From Streptomyces altiplanensis (GTDB taxonomy: Bacteria; Actinomycetota; Actinomycetes; Streptomycetales; Streptomycetaceae): a DNA stretch of 64,000 bases. Numbering within the stretch: position 1 is the stretch's first letter; every line of letters starts with the position of its first letter. The stretch covers positions 1 to 64,000 of the forward strand of contig RHMC01000008.1 of the NCBI GenBank assembly GCA_003719395.1. The letters are read 5' to 3'. This document shows positions 27,270-37,555 of this stretch, piece after piece. The translations under genes and the position numbers were made by a program. The notes below the pieces were generated by a model, which was not told the origin of the DNA, did no database searches, and saw only the letters and a program-made list of their open reading frames with translations.

Positions 27270-29728
27270 GTGGCAGCCGAACCCCCCACCCAGGACGCCG
27301 GCCGGATGCGCGAGGAGGCCGTCGAAGCGGCCCTCGGCAGGCTCGGCCTGGACGCCAAGACCCGCCTGCTCGCCGGCCGGGACATGTGGTCGCTGCCCGC
27401 GCTCCCCGAGATCGGCCTGAAGTCCCTGGTCATGTCCGACGGCCCGGTCGGTGTCCGCGGTGTCCGCTGGACCGCCGACGACCCGTCGTTCGTGCTGCCG
27501 TCACCGACCGCGCTCGCCGCGACCTGGGACCCGGAGCTCGCGCGCCGCGTCGGCCGCCTGCTCGCCCAGGAGGCCCGCCGCAAGGGCGTGCACGTCCTCC
27601 TCGCGCCGACCGTGAACCTGCACCGCTCGCCGCTGGGCGGCCGGCACTTCGAGTGCTGCTCCGAAGACCCGTACCTCACCGGCGAGATCGGCTCCGGTTA
27701 CGTGCGGGGGGTCCAGGAAGGTGGCGTCGGCGCCACCGTCAAGCACTTCGTCGCCAACGACGCCGAGACCGACCGTTTCACCGTCGACAACGTCATCGAC
27801 CCCCGCCCGCTGCGCGAGCTGTACCTGGCGCCCTTCGAGGCCATCGTCAAGAATGCCCGCCCCTGGGGCGTCATGGCGGCGTACAACCAGGTCAACGGCG
27901 TCACCATGACCGAGCACCGCCACCTCCAGAACGAGGTGCTGCGCGGCGAGTGGGGCTTCGACGGCTTCGTCGTCTCCGACTGGACGGCCGCCCGCTCCAC
28001 CACCGGCGGTATCGAGGGCGGCCTCGACGTCGCCATGCCGGGCCCCGCCACGGTCTCGGCGACGCGCTCGCCGACGCGGTCAGGTCGGGCGAGGCCGCCG
28101 AGTCCGCCGTCGACGGCGCCGTACGCAACGTCCTGCGGCTCGCCGCCCGCGTCGGCGCCCTGGAAGGCGCCCCGCCCGTCGTCACCGAACCGCCGGCGGC
28201 GGTCGACGGGCAGGCGCTGGCCCGCGAGGTGGCCGTCGCGGCGTTCGTCCTCCTGCGCAACGAGAACCACGCCCTCCCCGTCGACCCCTCCAAGCTCCGC
28301 AAGCTCGCCCTCATCGGCGCGGCGGCCCGCGACGCGCGCATCCTGGGCGGCGGCTCCGCCACCGTCTTCCCCGAGCGGGTCGTCGCCCCTCTCGACGGCC
28401 TCGCCGCCGCCCTTGCGGACTCCGCCCCGACCTACGCCGTCGGGGCCGATCCCAGCGACGAACTCGGCCCCGCCGACAAGGGGTTCACCCTCCAGGCCGT
28501 CTGCCGCGACACCGTCGGCGGCATCATCGGTACGCGCTCGCTTCCCGGCGGCCAGGTGCAGTGGATCGGCAGCGACCTGCCGGACGGTGTCACCCACGAG
28601 GCACTCCACAGCGTCGAGGTCAGGGGCACCTTCACCCCGCGCGAGAGCGGCGAGCACGTCTTCGGCACCCGCGGCCTCGGCGCGTTCACGCTGACCGTCG
28701 CCGGCGAGGTGCTCTACGACGGCGTCCAGGAAATGGGTGACGAGGGCGACCCCTTCGAGGCGCTCTTCGGCGCTCCGGCCGAGCGCGGCCGCGTCCGCCT
28801 CACCGCGGGCGAGCCGGTCGGGGTCTCCCTCGTCCACCCCGTCGCGGGGACGGCCGGCGCCCCGCTCCCGGCGGTCGTGTTCTCGTTCCTGCACGGGGCG
28901 CCGCGGCGCGACGGCGACGAAGTGATCGCCGAGGCCGTCGAAGCGGCCCGTGACGCCGACACGGCGGTCGTCGTGGTCGCACGACCGAGCGCGTGGAGTC
29001 GGAGGGCTTCGACCGTACGGACCTGCGTCTGCCGGGCCGCCAGGACGACCTGGTCCGCGCGGTGGCCGCCGCCAACCCGAACACCGTCGTGGTCGTCAAC
29101 TCCGGCTCCCCGGTGGAGATGCCGTGGCGCGAGGACGTGGCGGCGGTACTGCTCAGCTGGTTCCCCGGCCAGGAGGGCGGCGCCGCCCTCGGCGACGAGC
29201 TGCTCGGCGCCGTCGAGCCGGGCGGCGGCTGCCCACCACCTGGCCGGCCGCCCTCGCCGACGCACCGGTGACGCAGGTCGTGCCGACGGAGGGCGAACTG
29301 CGCTACGAGGAGGGCCTGTTCATCGGCTACCGCGCCTGGGACAGGGCCGGCGCCGTCCCCGCGTACCCGTTCGGCCACGGCCTGGGCTACACCACCTGGG
29401 AGTACGAGTCCCTGGAGGTGACCCCCACGACGGCCAGGATCCGGGTCCGCAACACCGGGTCACGCACCGGCCGGGAGGTCGTCCAGGTCTACCTGGCCCC
29501 GCAGGCGGACCCGGTGGAGCGCCGGTGCGCTGGCTGGCGGGGTTCGCGGGCGTCGAGGCGGGGCCGGGCGAGTGTGCGGAGGCGCGGATCGCGCTGCCGG
29601 GCCGCACGTTCGAGGTCTGGGACGAGGAGACCGGCTCCTGGTCCTTCGTCCCCGGCACGTACGAGGTCCGGACGGGCCGTTCCCTCGCCGACATCCGCCT
29701 GACCGCGACCCTGGACATCGAGGACTGA
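27270..29728 (+). CDS. GH3 beta-glucosidase with PA14 domain
   Basis: About 819 residues, no signal peptide, so probably cytosolic. The GH3 N-terminal barrel holds MSDGPVGVRG, VKHFVANDAETDRF and the nucleophile Asp in GFDGFVVSDWTA. A PA14 sugar-binding insert (VRGTFTPRESGEHVFGTRGL, TVAGEVLYDG) splits the C-terminal sandwich. It is followed by NPNTVVVVNSGSPVEMPW and a fibronectin-III-like end (YPFGHGLGYTTWEYE, REVVQVYLAP). GTG 27270 is chosen because GAGGAGGT (27256-27263) precedes it; upstream ATGs lack this. Breaks lie near 28055, 28975, 29228 and 29520. Confidence 0.88.
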
Positions 29729-29847
29729 CCCCCCCGGGGGCCTGTTCCCCCATTCCGCCCCTCCCCGTGACCGGAGGGCAGGACCCGGTCCCGGGAAGGG
29801 GGCGGCGGGGAGCAGCCCCGCAGGGCACCCGGGCCCGTACCCGCTGC

Positions 29848-30801
29848 CTACCCCCGCACCCCGAACCCGTAGACCGTCGCCGAGGCGAAGACCTCACCCG
29901 GTCGCAGGACCACCGCCGGGAACTCCGGCCGGTTCGGCGAATCGGGGAAGTGCTGGGTCTCCAGCGCGACCCCGTCGAACCCGTCCGGCGTGTAGACCTG
30001 CACCCCCGGCTCGGTCGTCGCGACGGTCACCACGCGCCCCGACCCCGGGTCGTACAGCTCACCCACCACCTCGGCCTCGTCCGTCACACCCTTGTCCAGC
30101 ACGAAGTTGTGGTCGTACCCGTCCCCGAGCACCCGCGCCTCACGGAAGTCGAACCGCGACCCCGCCACCGGCCGGATCTCCCCGGTCGGTATCCCGCCCC
30201 CGTCCACCGGAGTCACCGCCCCGGCCGCGAGCCGCAGTTCGTACGGACCGCCGCTCCCGAGACTCCAGTACGTGTGGTTCGTCAGGTTCACCACGGTCGG
30301 CGCGTCCGTCACCGCCCGGTAGGCGATCCGCAGCGCCCCGCCCTCCTCCAGCGTGTACGTCGCCGAGACCTCGACCCGCCCCGGAAAGCCCTCTTCACCG
30401 TCGGGGCTGACCCGCGAGAGCCGCACCCCGTGCGGAGCCACCGCCTCCGCGTCCCACACCCGCTTGTCGAAACCGCGCTCGCCGCCGTGCAGGCTGTTGC
30501 CCGGCGCGCTGTTGCGCGCCAGGGCGTACGTCCGCCCGTCCAGCTCGAAAGCCGCGCCCGCGATCCGGTTCGCGTACCGGCCGACCAGCGCCCCGAAGTA
30601 CGGCTCCGGGCGCTCCAGGTAGCCGGCGAGACGGTCGAACCCGACCGCGACAGCGCCCACCCGCCCGTCCCGGTCCGGTACTTCCACCGACTGGACGATC
30701 CCGCCGTACGTCAGGACGCGCACCACCACCCCGTCCCGTTCCAGGACCCAGCGGTGGACGGGCGTGCCGTCGTCGAGCGTGCCGAAGAGTTCCGCATTCA
30801 T
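29848..30801 (-). CDS. Aldose 1-epimerase (galactose mutarotase)
   Basis: Intact 317-residue mutarotase that interconverts sugar anomers. Catalytic residues are visible: H105 in GNSLHGGERGFDK, H176 in VNLTNHTYWSLG and E281 in GVALETQHFPDSPN; D230 in GDGYDHNFVLD binds the sugar. No signal peptide. It converges with the GH3 beta-glucosidase, and together they could process glucosides, though they are not co-transcribed. The SGNH gene lies 24 bp upstream in the same direction. Confidence 0.93.
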   Translation of the reverse strand: MNAELFGTLDDGTPVHRWVLERDGVVVRVLTYGGIVQSVEVPDRDGRVGAVAVGFDRLAGYLERPEPYFGALVGRYANRIAGAAFELDGRTYALARNSAPGNSLHGGERGFDKRVWDAEAVAPHGVRLSRVSPDGEEGFPGRVEVSATYTLEEGGALRIAYRAVTDAPTVVNLTNHTYWSLGSGGPYELRLAAGAVTPVDGGGIPTGEIRPVAGSRFDFREARVLGDGYDHNFVLDKGVTDEAEVVGELYDPGSGRVVTVATTEPGVQVYTPDGFDGVALETQHFPDSPNRPEFPAVVLRPGEVFASATVYGFGVRG

Positions 30802-30825
30802 GATCCGAAACCCTATGCGAACGGC

Positions 30826-31740
30826 CTACGCCGGGGGTTCCTCGGCCGTGATGTTGCGGTAAGCGATCTCCGCCAGCCGTTCCTGCCCGTTCTTGCTCGG
30901 GTGGAACCAGTCCCAGGGGCTCAACTGCGCGCCGGTGAACCGGTACTCGAAGACCGCCCCGCCGTCGTACCGGCAGCGCGCGTCCTTCCCGCACACGTCC
31001 TTCAGCACCCCGTTGTACGCGACGACCCGCTCCCGCACCGACTCCCGCCGCGCCACCGCCGCCGCGTCCATCGCGTCCGGCGAGGCCAGCATCGACTGGC
31101 AGAGGCCCAGCTCCCAGATCTGCTTTCCGAGCGGGTTCCCGCGCCCCTGGGACCACAGCCGCTTCAGATCCGGCACGCTCGACACGTACAGCTGCGACGT
31201 GGGCAGCTCCTTGCGCAGCTTCTTCACCGAGGTCTCGAAGTACGTACGGAAGTCAGCCACCGACGTCATGTGCGACACGTCGTCGCGGCAGGCGTCGTTC
31301 GCGCCCACCATGACCGTCACCAGCTCCGGTTTGTCCGCGACCGCCCGCGTCATCTGCTCCGGCAGCTCGGCGATCCGCGCCCCCGACTTCGCGTGGTTCC
31401 AGGTACGCGCGGCCACACCCGCCTTGCCGAGCAGCCGCAGCGCCACGCTGCGCACCGTGGCGTCCGTACCCGTCGCCCAGGACACCTCGGGGCAGTCCGC
31501 GAGCACCGCGCACGCGTCGAAACCGCGCGTGATCGAATCCCCGACGGCGGCGATGGACGCCGGGCTGCGGTCCCACACCGGAGTGGGCCTGGGGGCGGGC
31601 CGCGGCCCCGCCGACGAGCCGCCCACGGCCGCGTCGTTCCCCGCGTCGCACCCCGTGAGCCCGCCCAGGAGGACGAGCAGTGCCGCTGCCGCGGTGGCGA
31701 CGGCGGCGCGCGACCGGCGGCTGTGACGGCTCTCCCGCAT
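30826..31740 (-). CDS. SGNH/GDSL hydrolase lipoprotein
   Basis: Intact 304-residue surface lipase or esterase. It has a signal peptide with lipobox LTGC (lipid cysteine C31), a block I motif VGDSITRGFDAC with nucleophile S69, block III GANDAC, and block V DWFHPSKNG near the C-terminus with catalytic Asp and His. Several cysteines (DACAVLADC, DVCGKDARC) suggest disulfides on the cell surface. ATG 31740 has GGAGGGGA upstream. It probably shares a transcript with the aldose epimerase. Confidence 0.92.
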   Translation of the reverse strand: MRESRHSRRSRAAVATAAAALLVLLGGLTGCDAGNDAAVGGSSAGPRPAPRPTPVWDRSPASIAAVGDSITRGFDACAVLADCPEVSWATGTDATVRSVALRLLGKAGVAARTWNHAKSGARIAELPEQMTRAVADKPELVTVMVGANDACRDDVSHMTSVADFRTYFETSVKKLRKELPTSQLYVSSVPDLKRLWSQGRGNPLGKQIWELGLCQSMLASPDAMDAAAVARRESVRERVVAYNGVLKDVCGKDARCRYDGGAVFEYRFTGAQLSPWDWFHPSKNGQERLAEIAYRNITAEEPPA

Positions 31741-32046
31741 CCCGTGGTCCCCTCCGTGGCGTCGTGCGGGCGCCCTGGCGAGTGAAAGCTTCGTGTTCAC
31801 GGCACCCCGGACCGACAGTACGTCACCCGCCGGGCGCCACCGCACGGTAGTTTTTCCCCGTCGAACCAGCAGCGCTTCGCCCATCCGGGGCACCGGTAAA
31901 TTACATCACGTCACATACTGTCCCTTTTCAGGAGATTCACTCCCGATGCTGTTTACTGTTGACAACCTCGGGAGCCGACCGGGAAGAGGCGGTACGGGCG
32001 CGAGGCCGCTGGGGAAGGCGAACCTCGTCCCACACTGGAGGTCCCG
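31741..32046. promoter_or_regulatory. Divergent promoter region
   Basis: 306 bp between the SGNH and DUF3145 genes. It contains an unusually AT-rich patch at 31892-31965 (AAATTACATCACGTCACATA, then TTTACTGTTGACAACC). TTGACA at 31959-31964 would suit a -35 box reading toward DUF3145, but the matching -10 near 31982-31990 is poor. No coding or RNA feature seen. Confidence 0.4.
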
Positions 32047-32541
32047 GTGACGACACGTGGAGTTCTGTACGTTCACTCCGCACCGCGCGCGCTGTGCCCG
32101 CACGTCGAATGGGCAGTAGCGGGCGTACTCGGTGTGCGGGTCAATCTCGACTGGATCAGACAGCCGGCCTCGCCCGGCACCTGGAGAGCCGAGTTCTCCT
32201 GGCAGGCCCAGCCGGGCACCGCCTCCAGACTCGCCTCCGCCCTGCGCGGCTGGCATCTGCTGCGCTTCGAAGTGACGGCCGAACCGTCCCCCACGGCGGA
32301 GGGCGAGCGTTACAGCTCCACGCCCGGACTCGGCATCTTCCACGCCGTCACCGGCATGCACGGCGACATCCTGATCCCCGAGGACCGGCTGCGCGCCGCC
32401 CTCGCCCGTTCGGTCGGCGGCGAGACCGATCTGGAGGCCGAGGTCGCCAAGCTGCTCGGCAAGCCGTGGGACGACGAACTGGAGCCCTTCAGGTACGCGG
32501 GCGAGGGCGCTCCCGTCCGCTGGCTCCACCAGGTCGTCTGA
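32047..32541 (+). CDS. DUF3145 domain-containing protein
   Basis: Intact 164-residue conserved actinobacterial protein (MTTRGVLYVHSAPRALCPHV, VEWAVAGVLG, LGIFHAVTGMHGDILIPEDR). Its function is unknown. The compact alpha/beta sequence has no signal or membrane segment. GTG 32047 follows GGAGG at 32037-32041. In many actinobacteria this gene lies next to the fatty-acid synthesis operon, as here, where it converges on fabF. Confidence 0.92.
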   Translation: MTTRGVLYVHSAPRALCPHVEWAVAGVLGVRVNLDWIRQPASPGTWRAEFSWQAQPGTASRLASALRGWHLLRFEVTAEPSPTAEGERYSSTPGLGIFHAVTGMHGDILIPEDRLRAALARSVGGETDLEAEVAKLLGKPWDDELEPFRYAGEGAPVRWLHQVV

Positions 32542-32596
32542 CGGGGCGACAGGGCCTTCGTCCGTGCCGCCGTGCTGCTGCGCCGCTGTGTGCGGA

Positions 32597-33859
32597 TCAG
32601 ACCGTACGGAAGGCCAGCACCACGTTGTGGCCGCCGAAGCCGAACGAGTTGTTGATCGCGGCGATCGTTCCCTCGGGCAGTGCGCGCGGCTTGTCCCGCA
32701 CGATGTCCGCGTCCACGTCGGTGTCCAGGTCGTCGACGTTGATGGTCGGCGGAGCCGTCCGGTGGTGCAGCGCCAGGACCGTCGCGACGGTCTCGATGCC
32801 ACCGGCGCCACCGAGCAGGTGACCGGTCATCGACTTCGTGGCGGAGATCGCCACGTGGTCGAGGTCGTCACCGAGGACCCGGCGCAGGGCCTTGATCTCC
32901 GCGACGTCACCCTGCGGGGTCGAGGTGGCGTGCGCGTTGAGGTGCACGATCTCGGACGGCTTGAGCCCGCTGTCGTCGATCAGGTTCTGCATGGCGACGG
33001 CGATGCCGCGGCCGGTCGGCTCGGGCTGCGCGATGTGGTGGGCGTCCGCGGACAGGCCCTGGCCCACCACCTCGCAGTACACCCGGGCGCCACGCGCGGC
33101 CGCGTGTTCGGCCGACTCCAGGACGACGACACCCGCGCCCTCGCCGAGGACGAAGCCGTCCCGGCCCGTGTCGTACGGACGCGACGCCTTCTGGGGCTCG
33201 TCGTTGCTCTTGGACATCGCCATCATGTTGGCGAAGGCGGCGATGGGCAGCGGGTGGATCGCCGCCTCCGTGCCGCCGGCGACGACCACGTCGGCGCGGC
33301 CGGTACGGATCATCTCGACGGCGTAACCGATGGCTTCGGCGCCGGAAGCGCACGCGGAGACCGGGGTGTGCACGCCCGCCTGGGCGTTGACCTCCAGGCC
33401 GACGTTGGCGGAGGGGCCGTTCGGCATGAGCATGGGCACGGTGTGCGGGGAGACGCGGCGTACGCCCTTCTCCTTCAGCACGTCGTACTGGTCGAGCAGA
33501 GTGGTGACGCCGCCGATGCCGGAGGCGATGACCGCACCGAGACGGTTGGGCTGGACCTTGTCGTCCTCGCCCGCCTTGCCGGTGTAACCGGCGTCGGCCC
33601 ATGCCTCGCGGGCCGCGATCAGCGCGAACTGCGCCGAGCGGTCCAGCTTGCGGGCCAGGGGCCGGGGCAGTACGTCGCCCGGGTCGACGGCCGCGGGGGC
33701 CGCGATACGGACGGGAAGTTCGGCGAAGCGCTCGCCTTCCAGGGGCTTGACGCCGGAGCGTCCTGCCATCAGACCTTCCCAGGTCGATGCGGCGTCGCCA
33801 CCCAGCGGTGTTGTTGCGCCGATACCGGTGACGACCACGGTGCGATTGGTCGGGCTCAC
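32597..33859 (-). CDS. fabF: 3-oxoacyl-ACP synthase II
   Basis: Elongating condensing enzyme of type II fatty acid synthesis, 420 residues and intact. The Cys-His-His triad is C170 in TPVSACASGAEAIG, H310 in LNAHATSTPQGD and H347 in SMTGHLLGGAGG, with K342 just before. GTG 33859 starts VSPTNRTVVVTGIGATTPLG. Last gene of the fabD-fabH-acpP-fabF operon, 78 bp after acpP. The single ketosynthase, with no chain-length-factor partner, marks it as primary metabolism rather than a type II polyketide cluster. Confidence 0.97.
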   Translation of the reverse strand: MSPTNRTVVVTGIGATTPLGGDAASTWEGLMAGRSGVKPLEGERFAELPVRIAAPAAVDPGDVLPRPLARKLDRSAQFALIAAREAWADAGYTGKAGEDDKVQPNRLGAVIASGIGGVTTLLDQYDVLKEKGVRRVSPHTVPMLMPNGPSANVGLEVNAQAGVHTPVSACASGAEAIGYAVEMIRTGRADVVVAGGTEAAIHPLPIAAFANMMAMSKSNDEPQKASRPYDTGRDGFVLGEGAGVVVLESAEHAAARGARVYCEVVGQGLSADAHHIAQPEPTGRGIAVAMQNLIDDSGLKPSEIVHLNAHATSTPQGDVAEIKALRRVLGDDLDHVAISATKSMTGHLLGGAGGIETVATVLALHHRTAPPTINVDDLDTDVDADIVRDKPRALPEGTIAAINNSFGFGGHNVVLAFRTV

Positions 33860-33937
33860 AGGAATTCTTTCTCCACGTGTAGAGGGTGCTGAATTTTCAC
33901 GGCGCCACCGCCGGGCGGCGACAGACGCATGTCAGGC

Positions 33938-34195
33938 TCAGGCCTTGGAGACCTGGTGCTGCGCGATGTAGTCGGCGGCGTCGCCGACCGTCTTGAGGTT
34001 CTTGACGTCCTCGTCCGGGATCTTGACGTCGAAGCGCTCTTCGGCGGCGACGACGACCTCGACCATGGACAGCGAGTCGACGTCCAGGTCGTCGGTGAAG
34101 GACTTGTCCAGCTGGACGTCCTCGGTGGGGATACCGGCGATCTCGTTGACGATCTCGGCGAGGCCGTCGACGATCTCTTCCTGGGTGAAGGCCAT
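33938..34195 (-). CDS. acpP: Acyl carrier protein
   Basis: 85-residue carrier that holds the growing acyl chain on a phosphopantetheine arm. The attachment serine is S41 in DDLDVDSLSMVEVVVA. The acidic helices (EEIVDGLAEIVNEIAG, PDEDVKNLKTVGDAADYI) are typical of AcpP. ATG 34195 has AGGAG upstream. It lies between fabH and fabF with gaps of 69 and 78 bp, usual for Streptomyces. Confidence 0.97.
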   Translation of the reverse strand: MAFTQEEIVDGLAEIVNEIAGIPTEDVQLDKSFTDDLDVDSLSMVEVVVAAEERFDVKIPDEDVKNLKTVGDAADYIAQHQVSKA

Positions 34196-34264
34196 TGTGG
34201 CGCTCCTTCGTGTTGGGCTGAGGGAATGGGGTAAAGCGGCAGGCCCGGAACGGTCCGGACGTGC

Positions 34265-35269
34265 CTAGGGGAGGGTAACGACCGTCGCGGCGTAGACGAG
34301 ACCCGCCCCGAAGCCGATGACCAGCGCGGTGTCGCCGCTCTTCGCCTGCCCGGTCGCCAGGAGCCGCTCCATCGCGAGCGGAATCGAGGCGGCCGAGGTA
34401 TTGCCGGTGGTTTCGACGTCACGGGCGACCGTGACGTGCTCCGGCAGCTTCAGAGTCTTCACCATCGAGTCGATGATCCGCATGTTCGCCTGGTGCGGAA
34501 TGAAGACGTCCAGGTCATCCGCGGTGATCCCGGCCGCGTCCAGCGCCTGCTGGGCGACCTTCGCCATCTCGAAGACGGCCCAGCGGAAGACCGCCTGGCC
34601 CTCCTGTGTGATGGCCGGGAACTTCGCGACCTCACCGCCGTTGCGGTAGTCCGACCACGGGACGGTCTGCTTGATGGTCTCGGACTTGTCGCCCTCGGAA
34701 CCCCACACGGTCGGGCCTATGGCCGGTTCCTGCGCGGGGCCGACGACGACCGCGCCCGCACCGTCGCCGAACAGGAAGGCCGTCGCGCGGTCCTCCAGGT
34801 CGGTCAGGTCCGAGAGCCGTTCCACGCCGATGACGAGGACGTACCGCGCACTGCCTTCGACGACCATTCCCTTGGCGAGGGTCAGGCCGTAGCCGAAGCC
34901 GGCGCATCCGGCCGAGATGTCGAAGGCGGCGGGCTTGTTCGCGCCGATCCTGTCCGCGATCTCGGTCGCGACGGCCGGGGTCTGCTTGAAGTGCGAGACG
35001 GTGGAGACGATGACGCCGTCGACCTGCTCGGCGGTGATCCCGGCGTCGGCCAGTGCCTTGCCCGCGGCCTCGATCGACATCGTGGCCACGGTCTCCTCGT
35101 CGGAGGCCCAGTGGCGGGTCACGATGCCGGAGCGGGAGCGGATCCACTCGTCGGAGGAGTCGATCGTCTCGAGGATCACCTCGTTGGGCACGACACGGGT
35201 CGGACGGTAGCCGCCGACACCCATGATCCGCGCGTACGGGGCGCCCTGACTGGGCTTGATCTTCGACAT
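34265..35269 (-). CDS. fabH: 3-oxoacyl-ACP synthase III
   Basis: Initiating ketosynthase that joins an acyl-CoA primer to malonyl-ACP, 334 residues and intact. The Cys-His-Asn triad is C122 in FDISAGCAGFGYG, His in VFIPHQANMRIID and Asn in TTGNTSAASIPLA. In Streptomyces it prefers branched primers, which gives iso and anteiso fatty acids. It starts at ATG 35269, 12 bp after fabD. Confidence 0.97.
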   Translation of the reverse strand: MSKIKPSQGAPYARIMGVGGYRPTRVVPNEVILETIDSSDEWIRSRSGIVTRHWASDEETVATMSIEAAGKALADAGITAEQVDGVIVSTVSHFKQTPAVATEIADRIGANKPAAFDISAGCAGFGYGLTLAKGMVVEGSARYVLVIGVERLSDLTDLEDRATAFLFGDGAGAVVVGPAQEPAIGPTVWGSEGDKSETIKQTVPWSDYRNGGEVAKFPAITQEGQAVFRWAVFEMAKVAQQALDAAGITADDLDVFIPHQANMRIIDSMVKTLKLPEHVTVARDVETTGNTSAASIPLAMERLLATGQAKSGDTALVIGFGAGLVYAATVVTLP

Positions 35270-35281
35270 GCTCTCGGGCTC

Positions 35282-36206
35282 CTATCGCGCCGCGTGCTCA
35301 GCGATGAGCGCGCGGGCCGCGTCGAGGTCGTCGGGGGACTTGAGCGCGAGCGTCTTCACACCGGGCAGTGCGCGCTTGGCGAGCCCCGTCAGCGTTCCGC
35401 CGGGGCAGACCTCGATGAGCGCGGTGGTGCCCAGCTCCTTGAGGGTCTCCATGCACAGGTCCCAGCGGACCGGGTTGGAGACCTGGCTGACCAGGCGTGC
35501 GACGACCTCGGAGCCGGTGGCGACGGCCTTGCCGTCGGCGTTCGAGACGTACGTGATGGCCGGGTCGGAGACGGCCAGGTCCTGCGCCGCCTTGCCCAGC
35601 TCGGTGACCGCGGGGGCCATGTGGTGCGTGTGGAACGCGCCGGCGACCTTGAGCGGTACGACGCGGCGTACGCCCTCGGGCTTGTCCGCCTCCAGCGCGG
35701 CGAGCTGCTCCAGCGTGCCGGCCGCCACGATCTGGCCCGCGCCGTTCACGTTCGCCGGGGTCAGGCCGAGCTTCTCCAGGTGCGGGGCGACGACCTCGGG
35801 GTCACCGCCGAGGAGCGCCGACATACCGGTCTCGGTGACGGCCGCGGCCTCGGCCATGCCCAGGCCGCGGGTGCGTACGAAACCGAGCGCGGCCTCTTCG
35901 GTGAGCACACCGGCGTACGCGCGGCGGCGATCTCACCGACGCTGTGGCCGGCGACCGCCGAGATGTCGGTACGGGCGTCCAGTGCGGCGGCCGACAGCAG
36001 GCCGGCGGCGACCAGCAGGGGCTGTGCGACGGCCGTGTCGCGGATCGCGTCCGCGTCGGCTGCGTGCCGTAGTGGACAAGGTCGAGCCCGATGGCGTCGG
36101 ACCACGCGGCGAGCCGGTCGGCGGCGCCGGGGAGGTCGAGCCAGGGAGTCAGGAAGCCGGGCGTCTGGGCGCCTTGGCCGGGAGCGACGAGTACGAGCAC
36201 CCTCAC
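35282..36206 (-). CDS. fabD: Malonyl-CoA:ACP transacylase
   Basis: First enzyme of the operon; loads malonyl groups on AcpP. The active serine is in VAGHSVGEIAAA and the histidine in VAGAFHTHHMAPA; the N-terminal oxyanion stretch VAPGQGAQTPGFL follows GTG 36206. About 308 residues, normal length. Frame slips near 36062 and 35930 are probably sequence errors, since the gene should be essential. The 83-bp gap to fasR must contain the operon promoter. Confidence 0.93.
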
Positions 36207-36289
36207 ACTCTCTCTTGTGGACGGCTGTGCGGGCCCGTGGGGACAGGGACCAAGAACCGTCGGGGGAATTGTTGGATTGCGACAAAAGT
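36207..36289 (-). promoter_or_regulatory. fabD operon promoter region
   Basis: The 83 bp between fasR and fabD includes an AT-richer stretch reading ACTTTTGTCGCAATCCAACA then ATTCCCCC on the minus strand. In S. coelicolor, FasR activates the fabD promoter by binding just upstream of it. I infer the site lies here, but I cannot define its bases from the sequence alone. Confidence 0.5.
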
Positions 36290-37497
36290 CTAGGGCTGCG
36301 AATCTCCGTCGGCCAGGCGCCCCAGGATGAGGGCGATCCGCAGCGTGAACGCGGAACGAACGTCGGAGGGTGACCATCCGGTGACGTCCGTCACACGTCG
36401 GAGCCGGTAGCGCACGGTGTTGGGGTGCACGAAGAGCATCCGCGCCGCGCCTTCGAGGCTGCTCGCCTGCTCCAGGTACACGCTCAGTGTCTCCAGCAGC
36501 GCCGAGCCCGCTTCCTCCAGCGGTCTGTAGATCTCCTCCACCAACTGCTCCCGCGCGGCAGGATCCGACGCGATGGCCCGCTCCGGAAGGAGATCGTCCG
36601 CGAGGACCGGCCGCGGGGCGTCCTGCCAGGCCTGGCACGCCTTGAGCCCGGCGGCGGCGGCCTGCGCGGACCGGGTGGCGGCGAGCAGGTCCGGGACCAC
36701 GGGTCCGGCGACCACGGGGCCCGCCGCGTACGGGCCGATCAGGCCCTTCGCTACCTGGAGCGGGTTGTCGCTGCCGCCCGCGATGACGACCAGACGGCTG
36801 CCGAGCACCCCGGTCAGGACCTGGAGCTTGGCGTGCCGGGCGGCCCGCCGGATCGCCTCGAACGTCAGCTCGGAGTCGCCGTCGGGCGCGGTGCCGAGGA
36901 CGACGCAGACGTGCTCCGGGGAGTTCCAGCCCAGCGCCGCCGCGCGGGAGACCGCGCGCCCTCGTCGGCCTCGCCGGACAGCACCGCGTTCACGACGAGG
37001 GATTCCAGGCGGGCGTCCCAGGCGCCGCGGGCCTCGGCGGCCTGCGCGTACACCTGGGCGGTCGCGAAGGCGATCTCGCGGGCGTACACGAGCAGGGCCT
37101 CGCGCAGGACCGACTCGTCGCCCGGCGCCGCGACCTCCTCGATCGCGGTCTCCATGACCTCGATCGTCGTACGCACCATCTCGACGGTCTGGCGCAGGGT
37201 GATCGCCCGGGTCAGCTCGCGGGGCGCGGTGCCGAAGACGTCGGTGGAGATGGCCTGCGGGGTCTCGGGATGCCGGAACCACTCGGTGAACGCGGCGATG
37301 CCGGCCTGGGCGACCAGGCCGATCCACGACCGGTTCTCCGGCGGCATGGCCCGGTACCACGGCAGCGTCTCGTCCATGCGGGCGATCGCGTTCGCGGCGA
37401 GGCGGCCGGAGGACTTCTCCAGCCGGCGCAGGGTCGCGGTGTGCGGGTGGGCGGCGTTCGCGGCGGGCTGCTCAGGATCGGGTTCGGGTTGAGGCAC
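36290..37497 (-). CDS. fasR: FasR, PucR-family activator of fatty acid synthesis
   Basis: About 402 residues. The N-terminal half is helical (AANAIARMDETLPWYRAMPP, VEMVRTTIEVMETAIEEVAA) and probably binds an acyl ligand. The C-terminus has the PucR helix-turn-helix (LEGAARMLFVHPNTVRYRLR, RVTDVTGW). Position directly upstream of, and co-oriented with, fabD matches FasR of S. coelicolor, which activates fabD-fabH-acpP-fabF. GTG 37497 fits the PEPDPEQ start. One frame slip near 36960. Confidence 0.9.
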
Positions 37498-37555
37498 GGG
37501 ACAAGACTGCCTTATCGGAACCGCGGCCCGTCGGGCCGGGGCTACGGTGGTCCCT

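Noticed and set aside
32597..36206. Type II polyketide synthase cluster
   Set aside because: One ketosynthase with an active Cys, FabH, FabD, ACP and FasR are the primary fatty acid operon; no chain length factor, cyclase or tailoring genes.
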